Below, piece after piece: positions 1-11,880 of a stretch of DNA of 64,000 nt. The translations under genes and the position numbers were made by a program. Positions within the stretch are counted from its first letter, which is position 1; each line of letters opens with the position of its first letter. The notes beneath the pieces are model-generated. The model was not told the DNA's origin. It searched no databases and worked only from the letters and a program-made list of their open reading frames with translations. The DNA comes from Termitomyces sp. T153 (lineage: Eukaryota > Basidiomycota > Agaricomycetes > Agaricales > Lyophyllaceae): NCBI GenBank assembly GCA_018296165.2, contig JACKQL020000104.1:62001-126000 (forward strand). Reading direction: 5' to 3'.

Positions 1-60
1 TCAGTGGTTAGAGCATTATGCTCTGAGTTTTGGGGTTCAATTTGGGGTTTGAAGTTCCAA
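1..60 (+). repeat. tRNA-like (SINE-type) fragment at the window edge
   Basis: The first bases read like the middle of a tRNA: a D-arm/A-box-like stretch (TCAGTGGTTAGAGCA, 1-15) followed 19 nt later by a B-box-like GGGTTCAATTTGG (33-45). The 5' end is cut by the window and no convincing acceptor stem closes it. The DNA around it is decayed repeat. I read it as a tRNA-derived SINE head or a degraded tRNA copy, not a working tRNA gene. Confidence 0.3.
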
Positions 61-1674
61 TACTAATGACATTCATCAAATAAGTTTTGCTGAATGTCTG
101 GATCACATTCAAGTTCATCAGAATGTATCATACCCCAGCTGGCAGGATCCATTTCTTTATCTTTGCTTCTTGATAATTCACCAAGTGGACCAAGGTTTAC
201 ATAGCTAGAGTTGGCAATGAATGAATGTATATTGTCCATTTGTTGATCAACAAGATTGTATTCTTCTTGAGTCATGTTGCTGCATCCTTCAGCTATATCA
301 TGAACTAGTTGTTTATTTTCAGACTCATCCTCAGTGTATGCACATCACAATGGATGTTTTTGGATGGTCTGAGAAGTTTCATCATTATTCAATTGATTTT
401 TTTACATTTAGTTCTATTATAGATATATTTTGATAGTTATTACTATTGTATGTGGAAGTAGTGAGACTAGAGTCCTCAATGCTGCTATTCACAGGAGAAC
501 TGGCCTTTATCAGTGTGAAGCTCAGTGGCATCCACAGTAATTTCAGTGGGCATCATGGTGTGGTTGGTGTAAGGAGACAATTCACTTTGCAGGTAAACCT
601 AGCTAGAGCAGGCCATTAAGAGTCAGGCAGAGGGTAAGTGCAGTGAGCTAAGCTAGGACAATGTGAGGGGAATTTACAGTTGTGCTAGTGAATAAATTTG
701 GAAGCAATGCTATTGTCCAGACTGAGGATATTCTATTCCCAGGTCTGCCTAAATACTAAAAGGCTATTAAATGACTAAGTACCTGTGATTAAGCCAGAGG
801 CTACTGACTACAGCCTATATGATAAAGCAGAGGCTGATAACTATGAACTATTGATTAATTGGGTCCAGTGATAGAAGTATTAATAATTGACAACAATATA
901 CCATGTCTCAAGTATGATATACTATTGGGCATGAGAGCAAAGATGGTGAAGGAGTAAGAAGGGACTAGGTGGTCTGGAGGTTGGCTAGATAGAGGTACTA
1001 ATTCTCACAGACTAAGCTAGGCTAGAGTGGGATGATCCAAAAACCAGTCCCCTTACAGTTAACACTTATGAGAGTTCTGACATATAATCCTGGAACTGTT
1101 CTGTCAGATAAGGATGTCAATTCAGTTCCTTTCAATGTTTCAAAATGTTAGAGAGGTCTCATATTATGCACAGTTATGGGTCTTAGTTGACAAGTCAACT
1201 TTCCTGGCTTTTGCCTCAAAAGGAAATACCTAGTTGACATAATTAGCTATACAATTTATAAGGGGTGATTCACAGAGCTGAAAAATCACAATTAATTAGA
1301 CTGAGGAGGACCTAAGCACTACAGTCAAAAACTTTTGAGAAAAATTTGAATGATATAGTCACTTTTATATCTAAAGACACTGTCATGACAAGTCTGATCA
1401 TAATATATAAAACTGCTGTTGTTAATGAGTCATGTGACCACAACTCATGGTTGGCAGCTTGGGTGCTGCATTGGTTGAGCATGCAGGGACACTTGCATCT
1501 GGCAGTGCCTAAAAATTTTGGGTAGCAGCTTATACCTGCATCAATTCTGACTAATATCACATTGTGCCTGGTTTCTTTGACAATGGCTAGGTTATGATTG
1601 TCATGACTACAATTATTGCTTCTGTATTTAGTGTTTTGCCTACAATTGGATCTGTGCTTATCAATATCATTCAT
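61..1674. other. degenerate repeat DNA, no gene seen
   Basis: AT-rich sequence with almost no CpG and stop codons in all frames. The longest reading frames are random-looking and match no family I recognise. It fits old methylated transposon DNA decayed by C-to-T change. Confidence 0.6.
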
Positions 1675-2011
1675 AGAACCATTTTGACATTTTTCTTTCT
1701 AGAATGAGAATGCACAAAATGAAAAGGGAAAGAGCATAGCCAGCAACATATGACATGTAATTTAATATCTAGTCTCTGTACATCTCATAGTTCCAAGTTC
1801 TTTTTGTTTAAGTTTGACATTGTGCCCAGCAATGTCACTTGTACAGGAATAGAACCATTTCCACATTTCTCTTCCTGCAATGAAAATGTACAAAATAAAA
1901 AAAGAGAAAACATAGCTAGCAACATCAGACATATAATTTAGTATCTGGTATTTACCTGAAGTGTACATCTAATCCAAAGTTGTTTTTGTTCAAATTTGAC
2001 AATGTCCAAGT
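1675..2011 (+). repeat. tandem duplication, period about 176 bp, two copies
   Basis: The segment starting AGAACCATTT at 1675 is repeated from 1851 (AGAACCATTTCCAC). Both copies then share the order GAAAATG/CACAAAAT, an A-rich run, CATAGC(C/T)AGCAACAT, (A)TATAATTTAGTATCT, TGTACATCT, AGTT and TTTTGTTCAAATTTGACA. They differ by scattered substitutions and small indels, mostly C/T or G/A. Copy 2 ends near 2011. No protein is encoded. Confidence 0.75.
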
Positions 2012-2556
2012 TTGAACTTTAGGGCACATGCAAACATGTGCAATGATTTGATCATGCATGACCCAAGTTGTCAGTTACACAGCTGTTTGCACACAGACCA
2101 TGCTAGTAATACAATTAACCAACCATCCAAAGACATCTTCAATCAATGTTCAACCAATTTTTTGTATGATGAAACATCATGTTATTGCATACATGATATA
2201 TACTTGTCAAGATGATGTTAATTACACCAGCTAAGTATTTACTTTCTTCCTCATTTTGCCAGCTAATCTGATGTCAAAAATAGACAGCTAATATTTGAAA
2301 TTGACTGACTTTTTTTTCTCTTTCTGGTTCTTGCATTTCTATGGCAAGATTGGATTTTCATTTGCATTTATTGTCTGAATACCAAAGTTAAGCTGGACAT
2401 ATGCTATGCTACAGATTCTCCTACCATTGATAGGGTCTGGCCCAGCAGCCAATAAAGAGATATGAAACCCAGTCTTTGCTTTGACTGCATCACAAAACTT
2501 GAGTATGACATCTGGAAGATGCTCCAGAATTTTGACAGAGAAAGGTTTGGGTTACT
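2012..2556. other. degenerate repeat DNA, no gene seen
   Basis: CpG-poor sequence with no recognisable coding remnant. Confidence 0.5.
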
Positions 2557-3054
2557 TTACATGCAAAAGATCTTTATGAAAAGATACTTATGTTGCCACT
2601 GCTTTGGTGTGTGTTTCACATTGCCAGATTCTTCTGATCCCAATTTAATTGTGTTTTGGGCTGCCTCCAACTCTGCATATATCATTTGACAAACTTCCTC
2701 AGGCTCAGCTTGAGATGCTGCACAAATCTTACATTTAATAATTGGAAGAGATCTGTTCTGAGGTATGTTTGATTTTGCTAATTCAGCTTCAACATGTGAT
2801 TTTACTTTTTCCTTGTAGTATGTTTTGGCCCACAACTCAGGGGCTTGCAGACTCCATGTCAGTTTTGTCTTCTCTTTAAAAAGTAAAAGCATGGAATTAT
2901 TTTGTGATGACTGCTTCCACATCTTTTGTGCATTGTTATTAAACCACTGTCTAAGTTGCTTTTGATTGATGTCAGAGATCTGAGCATAATTAGACTTGAT
3001 TGAACCAACCTGCTTCCTCTGCTCAATATCTGCATCTGCATCTAGCCATTGCAC
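2557..3054 (-). pseudogene. transposon-associated protein fragment
   Basis: An open stretch of about 165 codons reads as a charged, Lys/Gln/Glu-rich polypeptide with QLRQWFNNNA near residue 35 and WSLQAPELWAKTYYKEKVK near residue 70. It resembles the accessory (not transposase) proteins often found in mushroom transposable elements, with a WFNN motif followed by a helical Lys-rich segment. This is inference from motif flavour only. It lacks a clear start, and similar sequence continues upstream to about 3180 with stops. It is surrounded by CpG-depleted repeat DNA, so it is best seen as a relic. Family assignment is uncertain. Confidence 0.35.
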
Positions 3055-3180
3055 AAACTAATCTCTTTCCATTTCTGGCCAAAATTTATGTGTTGTCTGG
3101 GATTTCTGACATTCAATGAAAGTATCCAGTCTTGAATTGAGCCAACTGAGCTGATCCTCATTTGCCCAGGGTTTTGGACT

Positions 3181-4126
3181 CATCTAAGCATGTCTAATCA
3201 GAAACAAAAGCTTTAAACTTTTGAACCAGTAATTTACTACAGTCTCCTTTTGTGAGCTCTCTCATTGGATATTAAGTCCAGTGCATTCTCACTGGTCTGG
3301 ACATTTCTGATGTACTATACAATTCCTAGATTGGGATGCTTTCCTATGGTACTTTGCAATCAGTGTATAGGATTGAGGCTACTACATAAGTGGCCAGGGA
3401 AACATTTTTCCAAATTGATCAGCCAACCTTCAATGTCCAAGCTCAATCAGCCAACCCTTCAAAATTTAAGCACTTGGTCCATCATACTCTCCACACATTG
3501 ATCTCCAGCACATATCTGATATAACACAGAACAAACCAGTCAAAAACTAGCTCAGCTCAATGTGTCACACTGACAGAGGTTATTGCCACTCTTGAGGAGC
3601 TTGGCACCTGCCTTATTCAAAACTCTGAAGTAAGGTAAGCAAAATTGTTCCATGTACTCTATAACAATATCAGCTGACTGGTATTTTGGATAAATTCTTT
3701 GTCATTGTTTTTACCCAACATGATGAGCTCTGGTATGTTCTCTCACTTTTTAGTCAAACTTTGATAGATTTGTACTTTAATACAGCTCTTCCTCCCACTC
3801 CACATGCATGAGCAGAGTGTCACAACCTGCTCCCTAGACCCTGACACTGCCCCCAGCCCCCCCTTCAATGCTCTGCCAAACTCCCCAACCCTCGCCCACC
3901 TTCCACACCCACTTTGGGCAACTCTGACACTTCCTTGGCAGACCCCAATGGCTCCTTGATCAACTCCGACACCTTCTCCACAGCAGTTGATGCATCCCCT
4001 GAATTCCCCTGGACTCCCGAGGCTTTCTCCGACCCCAGAATGATCCACTTTCCAACTGATCCCATCAGAATGTCACCACAGCCCATTCCAAGATTACACC
4101 CAACAACCATTGACTCTGCGCAGTTC
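3181..4126 (+). other. decayed element interior; Pro/Ser/Thr-rich part near 3.8-4.1 kb
   Basis: From about 3840 to 4126 the + strand is C-rich, with stretches that would encode Ser/Thr/Pro-rich protein. A similar C-rich stretch lies on the - strand at about 11,480-11,890. In both places it sits directly before an LTR-like repeat, so it is probably element-internal sequence. 3181-3840 shows nothing recognisable. Confidence 0.4.
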
Positions 4127-4757
4127 TGTCAAGCCCGCCGCCATATCCTCTGCCCTCCGGAGCCACCCAGTAGTAGGTATATAAGTCATAGAGGAACCCC
4201 TAGTACTTTAGTCTTGATATTGCATTTACTGGTTTCTTATATCTTGTCTTTCATCTCATCACTGTCTCTATTTTTAATTTCAAATCTATCTCTGTTCTCT
4301 GTCTCATCTTGCCTCGTCTTGACTATGTATAGTTCCTTTGTCTTCCTAAGTTCCTTTCATCTCCAATGACAGTACAAACTCCGCGCACACGCTATGACCC
4401 GAACATTCCTACAACAACCCCAGACCTTGCTTCTGCTCAGCCCAGGAACCCCTCATGTCTTGGTGATCTCCTGTCAAACTCCGGCTCTGCCCTCATCAAC
4501 CACAAAGCCTCTGCTCACCCCACATTCTAATTGCATGCCCACAAACTTGTTCCGGCACCCGTCCAGGTTTGATGACTAGTATACTTGGTCTTAGACGCCC
4601 CTGAGCCACTCCAGACTTGCTCGGACTGCCCCCTAGCTCCCTCTCGCAAGTCCCTCCGCGTCAATACCAGACGCTTGGTTATAAGCGCAGGACATCATGT
4701 CTGCCTAGTAAGGACTCACCAGTGTAGCTGAGCCCCTGTTGTCAGCAGAACCTGACA
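4127..4757 (+). repeat. LTR-like repeat, copy A
   Basis: The segment begins TGTCAAGC and ends CCTGACA, so it has short TG...CA inverted ends. It contains a TATA-like TATATAAGTC near 4178 followed by a C/T-rich stretch, as in an LTR promoter. The same sequence recurs in the opposite orientation in two pieces, 11,050-11,481 and 8736-9010 (see copy B). It retains several CpG sites, so it is younger or less mutated than its surroundings. No target duplication is visible. Internal-type sequence precedes it, so it is probably a 3' LTR. Confidence 0.6.
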
Positions 4758-5085
4758 CAGAGGTGTCAACTCATTGCCCCCATGTCTGCATCTTGTGCCA
4801 GGCATGTCCAACCACTTGTCAATGGGGTCTTTAATGCTGGGTGCAAGACAATGGACTGCATATCATCCCTTGGTATCATATATTCCTGTCTAGCATTGTA
4901 ATTCTATCTAGTGTGAATCCATTGTTTTGTGCCATATAGAACTTTGTCTTTATATGTATGTGTTATATACTCCAAATTGGCCATGGTCATTACCAAATGA
5001 ATTGAATGATTGACTAATTAGTAATATATGTTGAGTCAAGAATGGATGATATGAAGTGCTATATTCAAGTCAAACTAATGATCTA
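4758..5085. other. degenerate repeat DNA, no gene seen
   Basis: CpG-poor, stop-rich sequence without recognisable motifs. Confidence 0.5.
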
Positions 5086-5460
5086 CTATGACAATACATT
5101 CTGGTACATTAACTCCTTATTCTGGTGCATAAGTTCTATCTGGTCAGGTTCAGTGATACATGCACAATGTAAGTCTTCAAGGCAATGTAAGATATCATTG
5201 ACATGTTTCAGAACTTCTTTGGAGTGTGTCCAATACTTGTCAACACCATCAAGATTGAGAATCTCATGTTGAGCATTATAGAGGCCTTTCTCCAATCTGT
5301 TGTGCTTCTCAATAGCATTGCAGATTCCATCTTTTGTATGCTTGATCAAGTAGTTATAGTAAATGTTGTCAACATAGTTGAATGGAGAATCTCCAACCAG
5401 AGTAGAATGTTCTCTGGCAAGTGTCTTGATCATTTTTGACCAGTATGCCAAGTCTTTCAC
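5086..5460 (-). pseudogene. unidentified coding relic of about 124 codons
   Basis: An uninterrupted reading frame encodes a His/Asn/Tyr-rich, mostly helical polypeptide (YVDNIYYNYLIKHTKDG near residue 30, LNLDGVDKYWTHSKEVLKHV near residue 70). Its composition is more protein-like than nearby frames. It has no Kozak-like start, no introns I can place and no family I recognise. Position inside decayed transposon DNA suggests an element-derived protein. CpG loss is visible throughout. Confidence 0.3.
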
Positions 5461-7543
5461 TATGCTATTATAGATTTATCAGAAGATATTTAAGACTCTC
5501 TTAAATGATTGTGATGCTTTCTGCTAGATGCTACCCTGCTCAGAGAGTAAGGAAAGACTATATAAGATGTCAAATAACTTTACAATTTTGTCTTGGCATA
5601 ATAACAAGCACTGCAACATGCACTAACATCAGATTTGTGTCTAAAACAGAGTTAGTCAAGGCTTAGTAAGCATAAAATCCATCTATTTAGAGTCATTACT
5701 TGTAATAACTCCATAAACTTTTAGTAGCATTAGCAGCTCTATATTCCTCCTGTGTGTGATACAACTTTGGCCAACACATATGTAGAAAGTGGTGGAAGTA
5801 GAATGAGTGAATAGGTTGATTGAGCTAGCAATTCATAATGTGAGCACTTGATTTTTACAACTGTTATTTGGCCTTTTCGAAAATCATTCCTAATGCTCAA
5901 ATTTTTTGAAAGTAAGCAAGTGTACATCATCTACCCACATTTCCTCATTTTTTCATGATTTTTAGGCTTATGTTACTCTGTCAGTTTCCATATACTTGTT
6001 CACAATCTTCAGCCACTAATCTATTTAGCCTTGTATCATCATATGTTATCATTTGCCAGGTTCAAGTTAGTTTAATTTTTTTCACAATCTAAACAAGTTT
6101 TAGTCCAGTAACTAATGGGTGTTTTCCCTGGCTTGTGATATTATGCTGATGGGAACCTTATATGCATTCCAAACCACTTGCCAAGCCATGGATCAACTTG
6201 GCCAAGGCAAATATTGGCATTCTCAAAAATGGCTAGCAAGAGACACCCCAGAATTCTGAGTTCCTGAAATATATTGCACCTATCTATTGTTGTGCCTCCA
6301 AAGAAGGAAAGAGAGAACTTTTCTTTGAGCTCTTATTCCCTGTCTGGTTTGACAGGTTTCCCATCATTCTTCTTAATGGATTTGATGACAATCAGGGTAG
6401 CTGTCTTCAATGGTATATTGCAAAACAGAAAAAAGTATGGATCTTGATCATATATTATATGATCATGTATTGATGCCCTACAGTATCTCTGTGCAAAGAT
6501 GTACTGAGCTGGCTTCTTTTATAGGGCTCACTACCAGGAGGCAAAGTCCAATGATTAGGAGTCCTTATTGAGCATCAAAGCTGACCATGGAAGAAGGATT
6601 CATGTAATACATAGTTGTGTATAATTGTTACTGATTTTTAAGCTAGAATGACAAGTATTTATTGCATGTAGCCTGAGGTAACTACCTTCAGGAATATAAA
6701 TATGGAGAAAATATTATTTTCCAGGAGAAATACACAGTGACTGAGAAATCTGGAGATGAACTCATGGGCATTCAGCTTGACTGGATTTTCAAAGAGTTTT
6801 GTTCAGGATGTGTTCCTCCCTACTGCCCAAAGCTGAGATGCAAGCTTGGCCCCAGGTTGAAGTCAAACAAGGTTTATGTTGAATAGTTGATTTTACTCAC
6901 TAGATTTGCTTGTTACTAAACTATGTTGTGATATCTATGTGATATCAACCTATGCTACATAAAATAGCTATGTTAAACTCACAAACATGTAAACCTGTAA
7001 AATAAACTTGAACATCATGGGTCATGGTCACATGAGTTTGGTGATTGTGGATTCAGTCCTTGTAATATCAAGCTTACCTTGTCACATTCTCTACTTTGAG
7101 CTTGGTTTCTTTGCTCACAATATCCACTACAAGGTCTATCTGGAGCTCAATGACCCCCTATCCTACAAACTCCTGAGTAATATGGTATAAATATTAGGTG
7201 TGTAACCCTCCCTCCTCACTGAATTCTCCATGGCATCTGCTAATAAATGCAAATGCCCAAAGCTACACTTTGAACACCACAACACAGTGGAAGCTCACAA
7301 TCAGCTGACTTCTCTGGCTGTTCTCCTTACACAACATCTTGATATAGCATCTTCAAAACATGGTATATCCTCCTGACAAAGCATTCATGAGGTCCCTGTA
7401 AACACTTCAGAGCAGCCTCCACACCAAGCTGCCACATATGAGTGGAATTCTATGAGCAATACTTCTGGTGGTAATGATACCATTGAAGCATTTTCTGTTG
7501 AGTGCATGGATCCAAACTATAAGCATGACTCTGTTGTTGAGTC
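5461..7543. other. degenerate repeat DNA, no gene seen
   Basis: Strongly CpG-depleted sequence, about 2 kb. Short frames (for example 7008-7190 on +) look random. No terminal repeats or transposase motifs were found. Confidence 0.5.
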
Positions 7544-8446
7544 AGGGGTGTGGTGGCTCAGCGGGCACCATCGCATCCCAAAGTGGGTCACATGACTTGT
7601 GAGTGCAAGGTTGGGGTTTTGACTCTGGCTGAGTGCACCTGTGTGGAAAACACCTTAGACACCACGTGGGTTATTTCAACGCCGCCGGGAAGCCACCGCC
7701 CGCACATGTTGACTAGGGAGGCTTTGTTGTGCAGGCTGGAAGGGACTGACCAATCAACACGTGGTTCAATGAGGCAAGGTGGCCACCATGCTCATGACCA
7801 ATCAGAAAAAAGAAAGGTTTCCCCAGTGCGACAAATTTGGGAGAGGGCCTAGGTCTTTGCTGACCAAGCGGGTCATGGCACAGGTAGGCGCGAGGATAGG
7901 AGTCAATAGTTCGATCAGACTGCCGATGCACTGTGTGGTCCATCAGATGGTCTGGTGAGGTTAACTCCACTGCTGCCAGTTTGATTGGGTGCCTAGCCAA
8001 AAAAAAGTGCGGCATGTCTGTCACATGGTGGCACACTGGGCTATTCCATCACGGGTTCCAAATCTCGGGATTGTTCTTCCAAAGGTAGTGTCTGAGCATG
8101 GGGAAGGGTTAAGTTGTGAGGCCCTTACTTGGTGTGTGGGAGTGGGAGGCTGGAGCTGGCCGAGCGCCCATTGTGGGACAATACCAGCGTGCACACAGTA
8201 AGCCCTGCCAAGTACAGCTGGGTTTAGAAATTGGGACGGCACGTTAGCAGCAGATGGTGTGGGATTTAGCATGGGAAAGTAATATGAACTCCGACAAAGT
8301 CAAATTGTAGTAAAGTGGCTATGAGGCATAACCGGCATCAGCTGAAAAGGGATCAGGCCAGAGAACTAGCCGGAGTGTCCATAAATTACCACTCCCATTA
8401 CATACTGCAGGCCCTAGGACACTAAGGTCATGTGTAAAATAGGGAC
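7544..8446 (+). repeat. inverted-repeat arm 1, with tRNA-like promoter head
   Basis: This 0.9-kb unit recurs inverted at 9506-10,400. Its first 80 bases contain an A-box-like TGGCTCAGCGGG (7554-7565) and, 48 nt on, a B-box-like GGGTTTTGACTC (near 7614-7625), in the order and spacing of an RNA polymerase III internal promoter. That suggests a long tRNA-headed SINE or a composite element. It keeps many CpG sites, unlike its partner. Reading frames inside (for example from 7550) are not supported as genes, because the inverted copy does not preserve them. Confidence 0.65.
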
Positions 8447-8735
8447 TTGTAGAAAAATAAAAATGTTTCATCATCTGTTGTTGAGTCATCCAAATGCCAG
8501 TGAACTTCAGCAATGATAGAATATACATGTTTCTTTGTTTCCAGCCAAACTGATATCAAACTTAGAACAATCCACTTTGACTGTGGACTTCAGAAATTGA
8601 TGCATACATTCATGAGTTCCTTTGCCATAAAGGGCTTCATGATGCCCCTGTAAAATGTATCAATACCCACCTGGATACTGGCAGTGGTCTCTTTTGTTGT
8701 TCAAATTGCATGTTTGGTGACCTTCTGTGTCAAAT
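8447..8735. other. spacer between repeats, no gene seen
   Basis: CpG-poor sequence between the end of inverted-repeat arm 1 and the LTR-like copy B end. Confidence 0.5.
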
Positions 8736-11481
8736 TGTCAGGTTCTGCTGACTATGAGGGCTTAGCTTAACTGGGAAAGTCCTTACTAGGCAGACACAAT
8801 GTTCTGCACTTATAACCTAGCACTCTGGGGTGGTCTGGACTTCAGATACTTGCAAGGATGAGTCAAGGAGAGCAGCCCAAGCAAGTCCAGAGTGGCTCAT
8901 GGAAGTCTAAGACCAGGCATGATAGGGTTTGTGTTTGGAGGTGTGTCAGGCACAAGTCTGTTGATGTGCTCCTATGCCACCTAGTGCTATGCAGGAAACC
9001 TACAAAGAGGACCTGACACTAGTCACTAGATAGGGTAGCTGGCAGTGGAAAGTTAATAAAGGGGGTGAGTCAGTAACTATCCCAGAGAACAAGAGCTAAA
9101 GTGGTGTGGTGTGAACAGGAAGTGGAAATAGTCACTAATGCTAGCCTAAGTTGCTAGATGGTAATGGAGGGTCACTAGGCAAAGGAAAGGAAAAAGGATG
9201 AAGATGAAAGAGTTACTGGTGAAAAGGGGAACTAAGGTGAAAGGGGAGTTGGGAATAAAAAAGGAGAGAGATGATAAAGAGACTGGAAGGGGGACAAATG
9301 CAAACTAGTCACTAGCTATAGTCACTAGTGTTGCTAAGTCAAAGATAACAATAGGGGAACCCACAGTTGGTACCACACAAAGTCAAAGTTGAGGTTGGCA
9401 AGACTGTTGCTGAGTCATTGTTGATGATGAGCCAAAGAGCAAAAGGAAATCTTAAGCTGGCAAGCTTAGAGATTGATTGATTGATTGTCCATCTTATTTT
9501 CTTTGAGACCTATTTTACACATGACCATAAGTGTCCTAGGTCCCACAGTACATAATGGGGGTGGTAATTATGAACACTCTAACTAGTTCTCCAGCCCAAT
9601 CCCTTTTCAGCTAATGCTGGTTACACCTCATAGCCACTTTACTACAATTTGACTTTGTCAGAGTTCATACTACTTCCCACACTAATTCCCATACCATCTG
9701 CTGCTAACGTGCTGTCCCAATTTCTAAACCCAGCTATACTTGGCAGGGCTTACTGTGTGTGCACTGGTATTGTCCCATGATGAGGTGCTCACCCAGCTCC
9801 AGGCTCCCACTCCCACATACCAGTAAGGGTTTCATGACTAACCCTTCCCCATGTCCAGACACTACCTTTGGAAGATTGATCCCAAGATTTGGAACCTGCA
9901 ATAGCATGGGCCAGTATAATGCTTAGTGACAGACATGCCATGCCTTTCAGTTAAGCACCCAATCAAACTTCACTGTTGAAACTGGCACCATCCGATGGAC
10001 CACACAGTAATGTTGGCAGCCTGATTGAACTATTGACTCCTATTCTCATGCCTACCCATACCATGACCCGCTTGGTCAGCAAAGACCTTAGCCCTCTCCC
10101 AAATCTGTCACGCTGGGGAAACTGTCTGTTTTTCTCATCTGGTCACGAGCATGGTGGTCACCGTGCCTCATTGTATCATGTGTTGATTGGTCGGTCCTGG
10201 TCGGCCTGCACTACAAAGCCTGCCTAATCAAACATGTGTGGTTGGTGGCTTTCCAGCAGTGTTGAATTAACCCACATGGTGTCTAAGGTGTTTTTCACAC
10301 AGGTGCACTCAGCCAGAGTTGAAACTCCGACCTTGCACTTGCAAGTCAGCTGACCTGCTTTGGGAACACAATGGTGCCAGCTGAGCCACTGTGCCCCCCC
10401 AGCAAGCTTAGAGAAAGAGGGGGGGGGGGGGGAAATTGGTACTCTGTTCATTGTTTTGAGTCTATGTACAAGCAGTATTTATACTGTTTGTAAGTATGGT
10501 ATACAAAAAGGAATAATAGTCACTGCCAGCAATGGCATCTGCCAAAGTGTTTATGATACATACAAGGTGTCAGTCTGGTAACCAAGAAAAAAGTAAGTGA
10601 GGTCAATGTAATGCATAAAGGTAATAAATTGCAAGAAAAGAGCATGTCCAATGTCAATATCTGAAGTGTAGACACTGTTCAAGTATGTTTGTAAGCTTGA
10701 CAAGAAAAATAATAAGTAAGAAATCACATGACTGACAATATGTCCATTTTTGGGGAATAGGCTGTGTTGTCACCAGGAAAGTCACTAACAATCATTGCTA
10801 AGAAGGGTCTCAGCCTTGTCATTCTAGACCCAAAGTTCAGACTCCACATGATATGGCTGTGATTGATAAGTCTTGTAGTTACTAGAATCCTGTGCAAAGG
10901 CTACATCATTCCAGACCTTGGGGCTAGGCCTCCTATGCTAAGTGTCATGAATTGCATTGTGACTTGTGCCATGTCAATATAATCAGCTGCTGTCCAATCA
11001 GAAATGCCAAAAATAGTGCTCAGCAACAAGTGGGTCTTATCACTGTAGGCAAATATACAGACTATGAAGCAAGCAGAGGCTATGCAAGTGATGGGAGCAG
11101 AGCTGGAGTTTGATGGGGGATCAATTAAGAGTGATGGGTTCTGGGGCTGAGCATAGAATGAGGTCCAGAGTTAAGTTATGAATGTTTGAGGGTCATAACA
11201 TGTGTGTGGAGTTTGTAATGACATTAGAGTTGAAATGAACTTAAGAGCAATAAAGAAAACAGAGATAGACAAGGTGAGATGGAATTGAGACAAGACAGAG
11301 ACAAGAATGAAATAGAATTGAGATGAGAAATATGAGACTAGAGACAGAAACAGAGAAGAAGCATAATAAGTAACCACAGGTAATGCAATATCAAGACTAG
11401 AGTAATGGATGCTACTTTATGACTTATATACTGACTACTGGGCTCTTCCCAGGATTGGGGGCATGATGGCAGGACTTGTCA
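8736..11481 (-). repeat. LTR-like repeat, copy B, split by an insertion of about 2 kb
   Basis: Read on the - strand, 11,481 down to about 11,050 matches LTR-like copy A from its start (TATATAAGTC promoter motif near 11,430) through its middle. 9010 down to 8736 matches the copy A end, finishing TGTCAGG on the + strand. The intervening ~2 kb (about 9010-11,050) is absent from copy A and contains inverted-repeat arm 2. The simplest reading is one LTR interrupted by a later insertion. Almost all CpG sites of copy A are TpG or CpA here. Confidence 0.55.
9506..10400 (-). repeat. inverted-repeat arm 2, partner of 7544-8446
   Basis: The reverse complement aligns along its whole length with 7544-8446, including the A-box-like TGGCTCAGCTGG and the B-box-like GGAGTTTCAACTC at the head. 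Differences are dominated by CG to TG/CA: where arm 1 has GCCGCCGGGAAG this arm has CTGCTGGAAAG. A run of about 14 G (10,420-10,433) lies just outside its head. Confidence 0.65.
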
Positions 11482-11880
11482 GAGCTTTGCAGAGTTGACA
11501 AGTGTCAGTTCTGATCAGATGGTGGGCCATGTTGATGTTCTGATATGAACTGATGGTTGTGCAGTCTGCTTCATAGTCATCAGGGAGTTCATCAGGGAGT
11601 TCCAAAGGGGTTGAGTGAGTCACAGGGGCAGGTTAGCAATGTGTGCCTGGGTCAGGAGAGATGTCAGAGAGGCTTGGGAGCCTTGTGGGGGGAGAAGGGG
11701 AACTGAGGAGGCCCACAGGGGACATGCCAGAGTTTGCTGGGAAAGCATTGGAGATAGCTGGGGTGGGTGCCATGGGTGAACAAGGGTTGGGGTGAGCTGA
11801 GGAGGGGAACTCCAGGGAAGTGGGGTGGGTTGGAAAGAGGTCTGGAGATCTGAGAGTGAGTCATGACACAAATGTGCATT
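11482..11880 (-). other. C-rich (on - strand) element interior next to LTR-like copy B
   Basis: The - strand would encode Pro/Ser/Thr-rich protein, as before LTR copy A at 3.84-4.1 kb. There are stops and no recognisable gag or pol domain. Confidence 0.35.

Noticed and set aside
7550..7852. 100-codon frame in inverted-repeat arm 1
   Set aside because: The partner arm breaks the frame, and the sequence is better explained as a tRNA-headed repeat.
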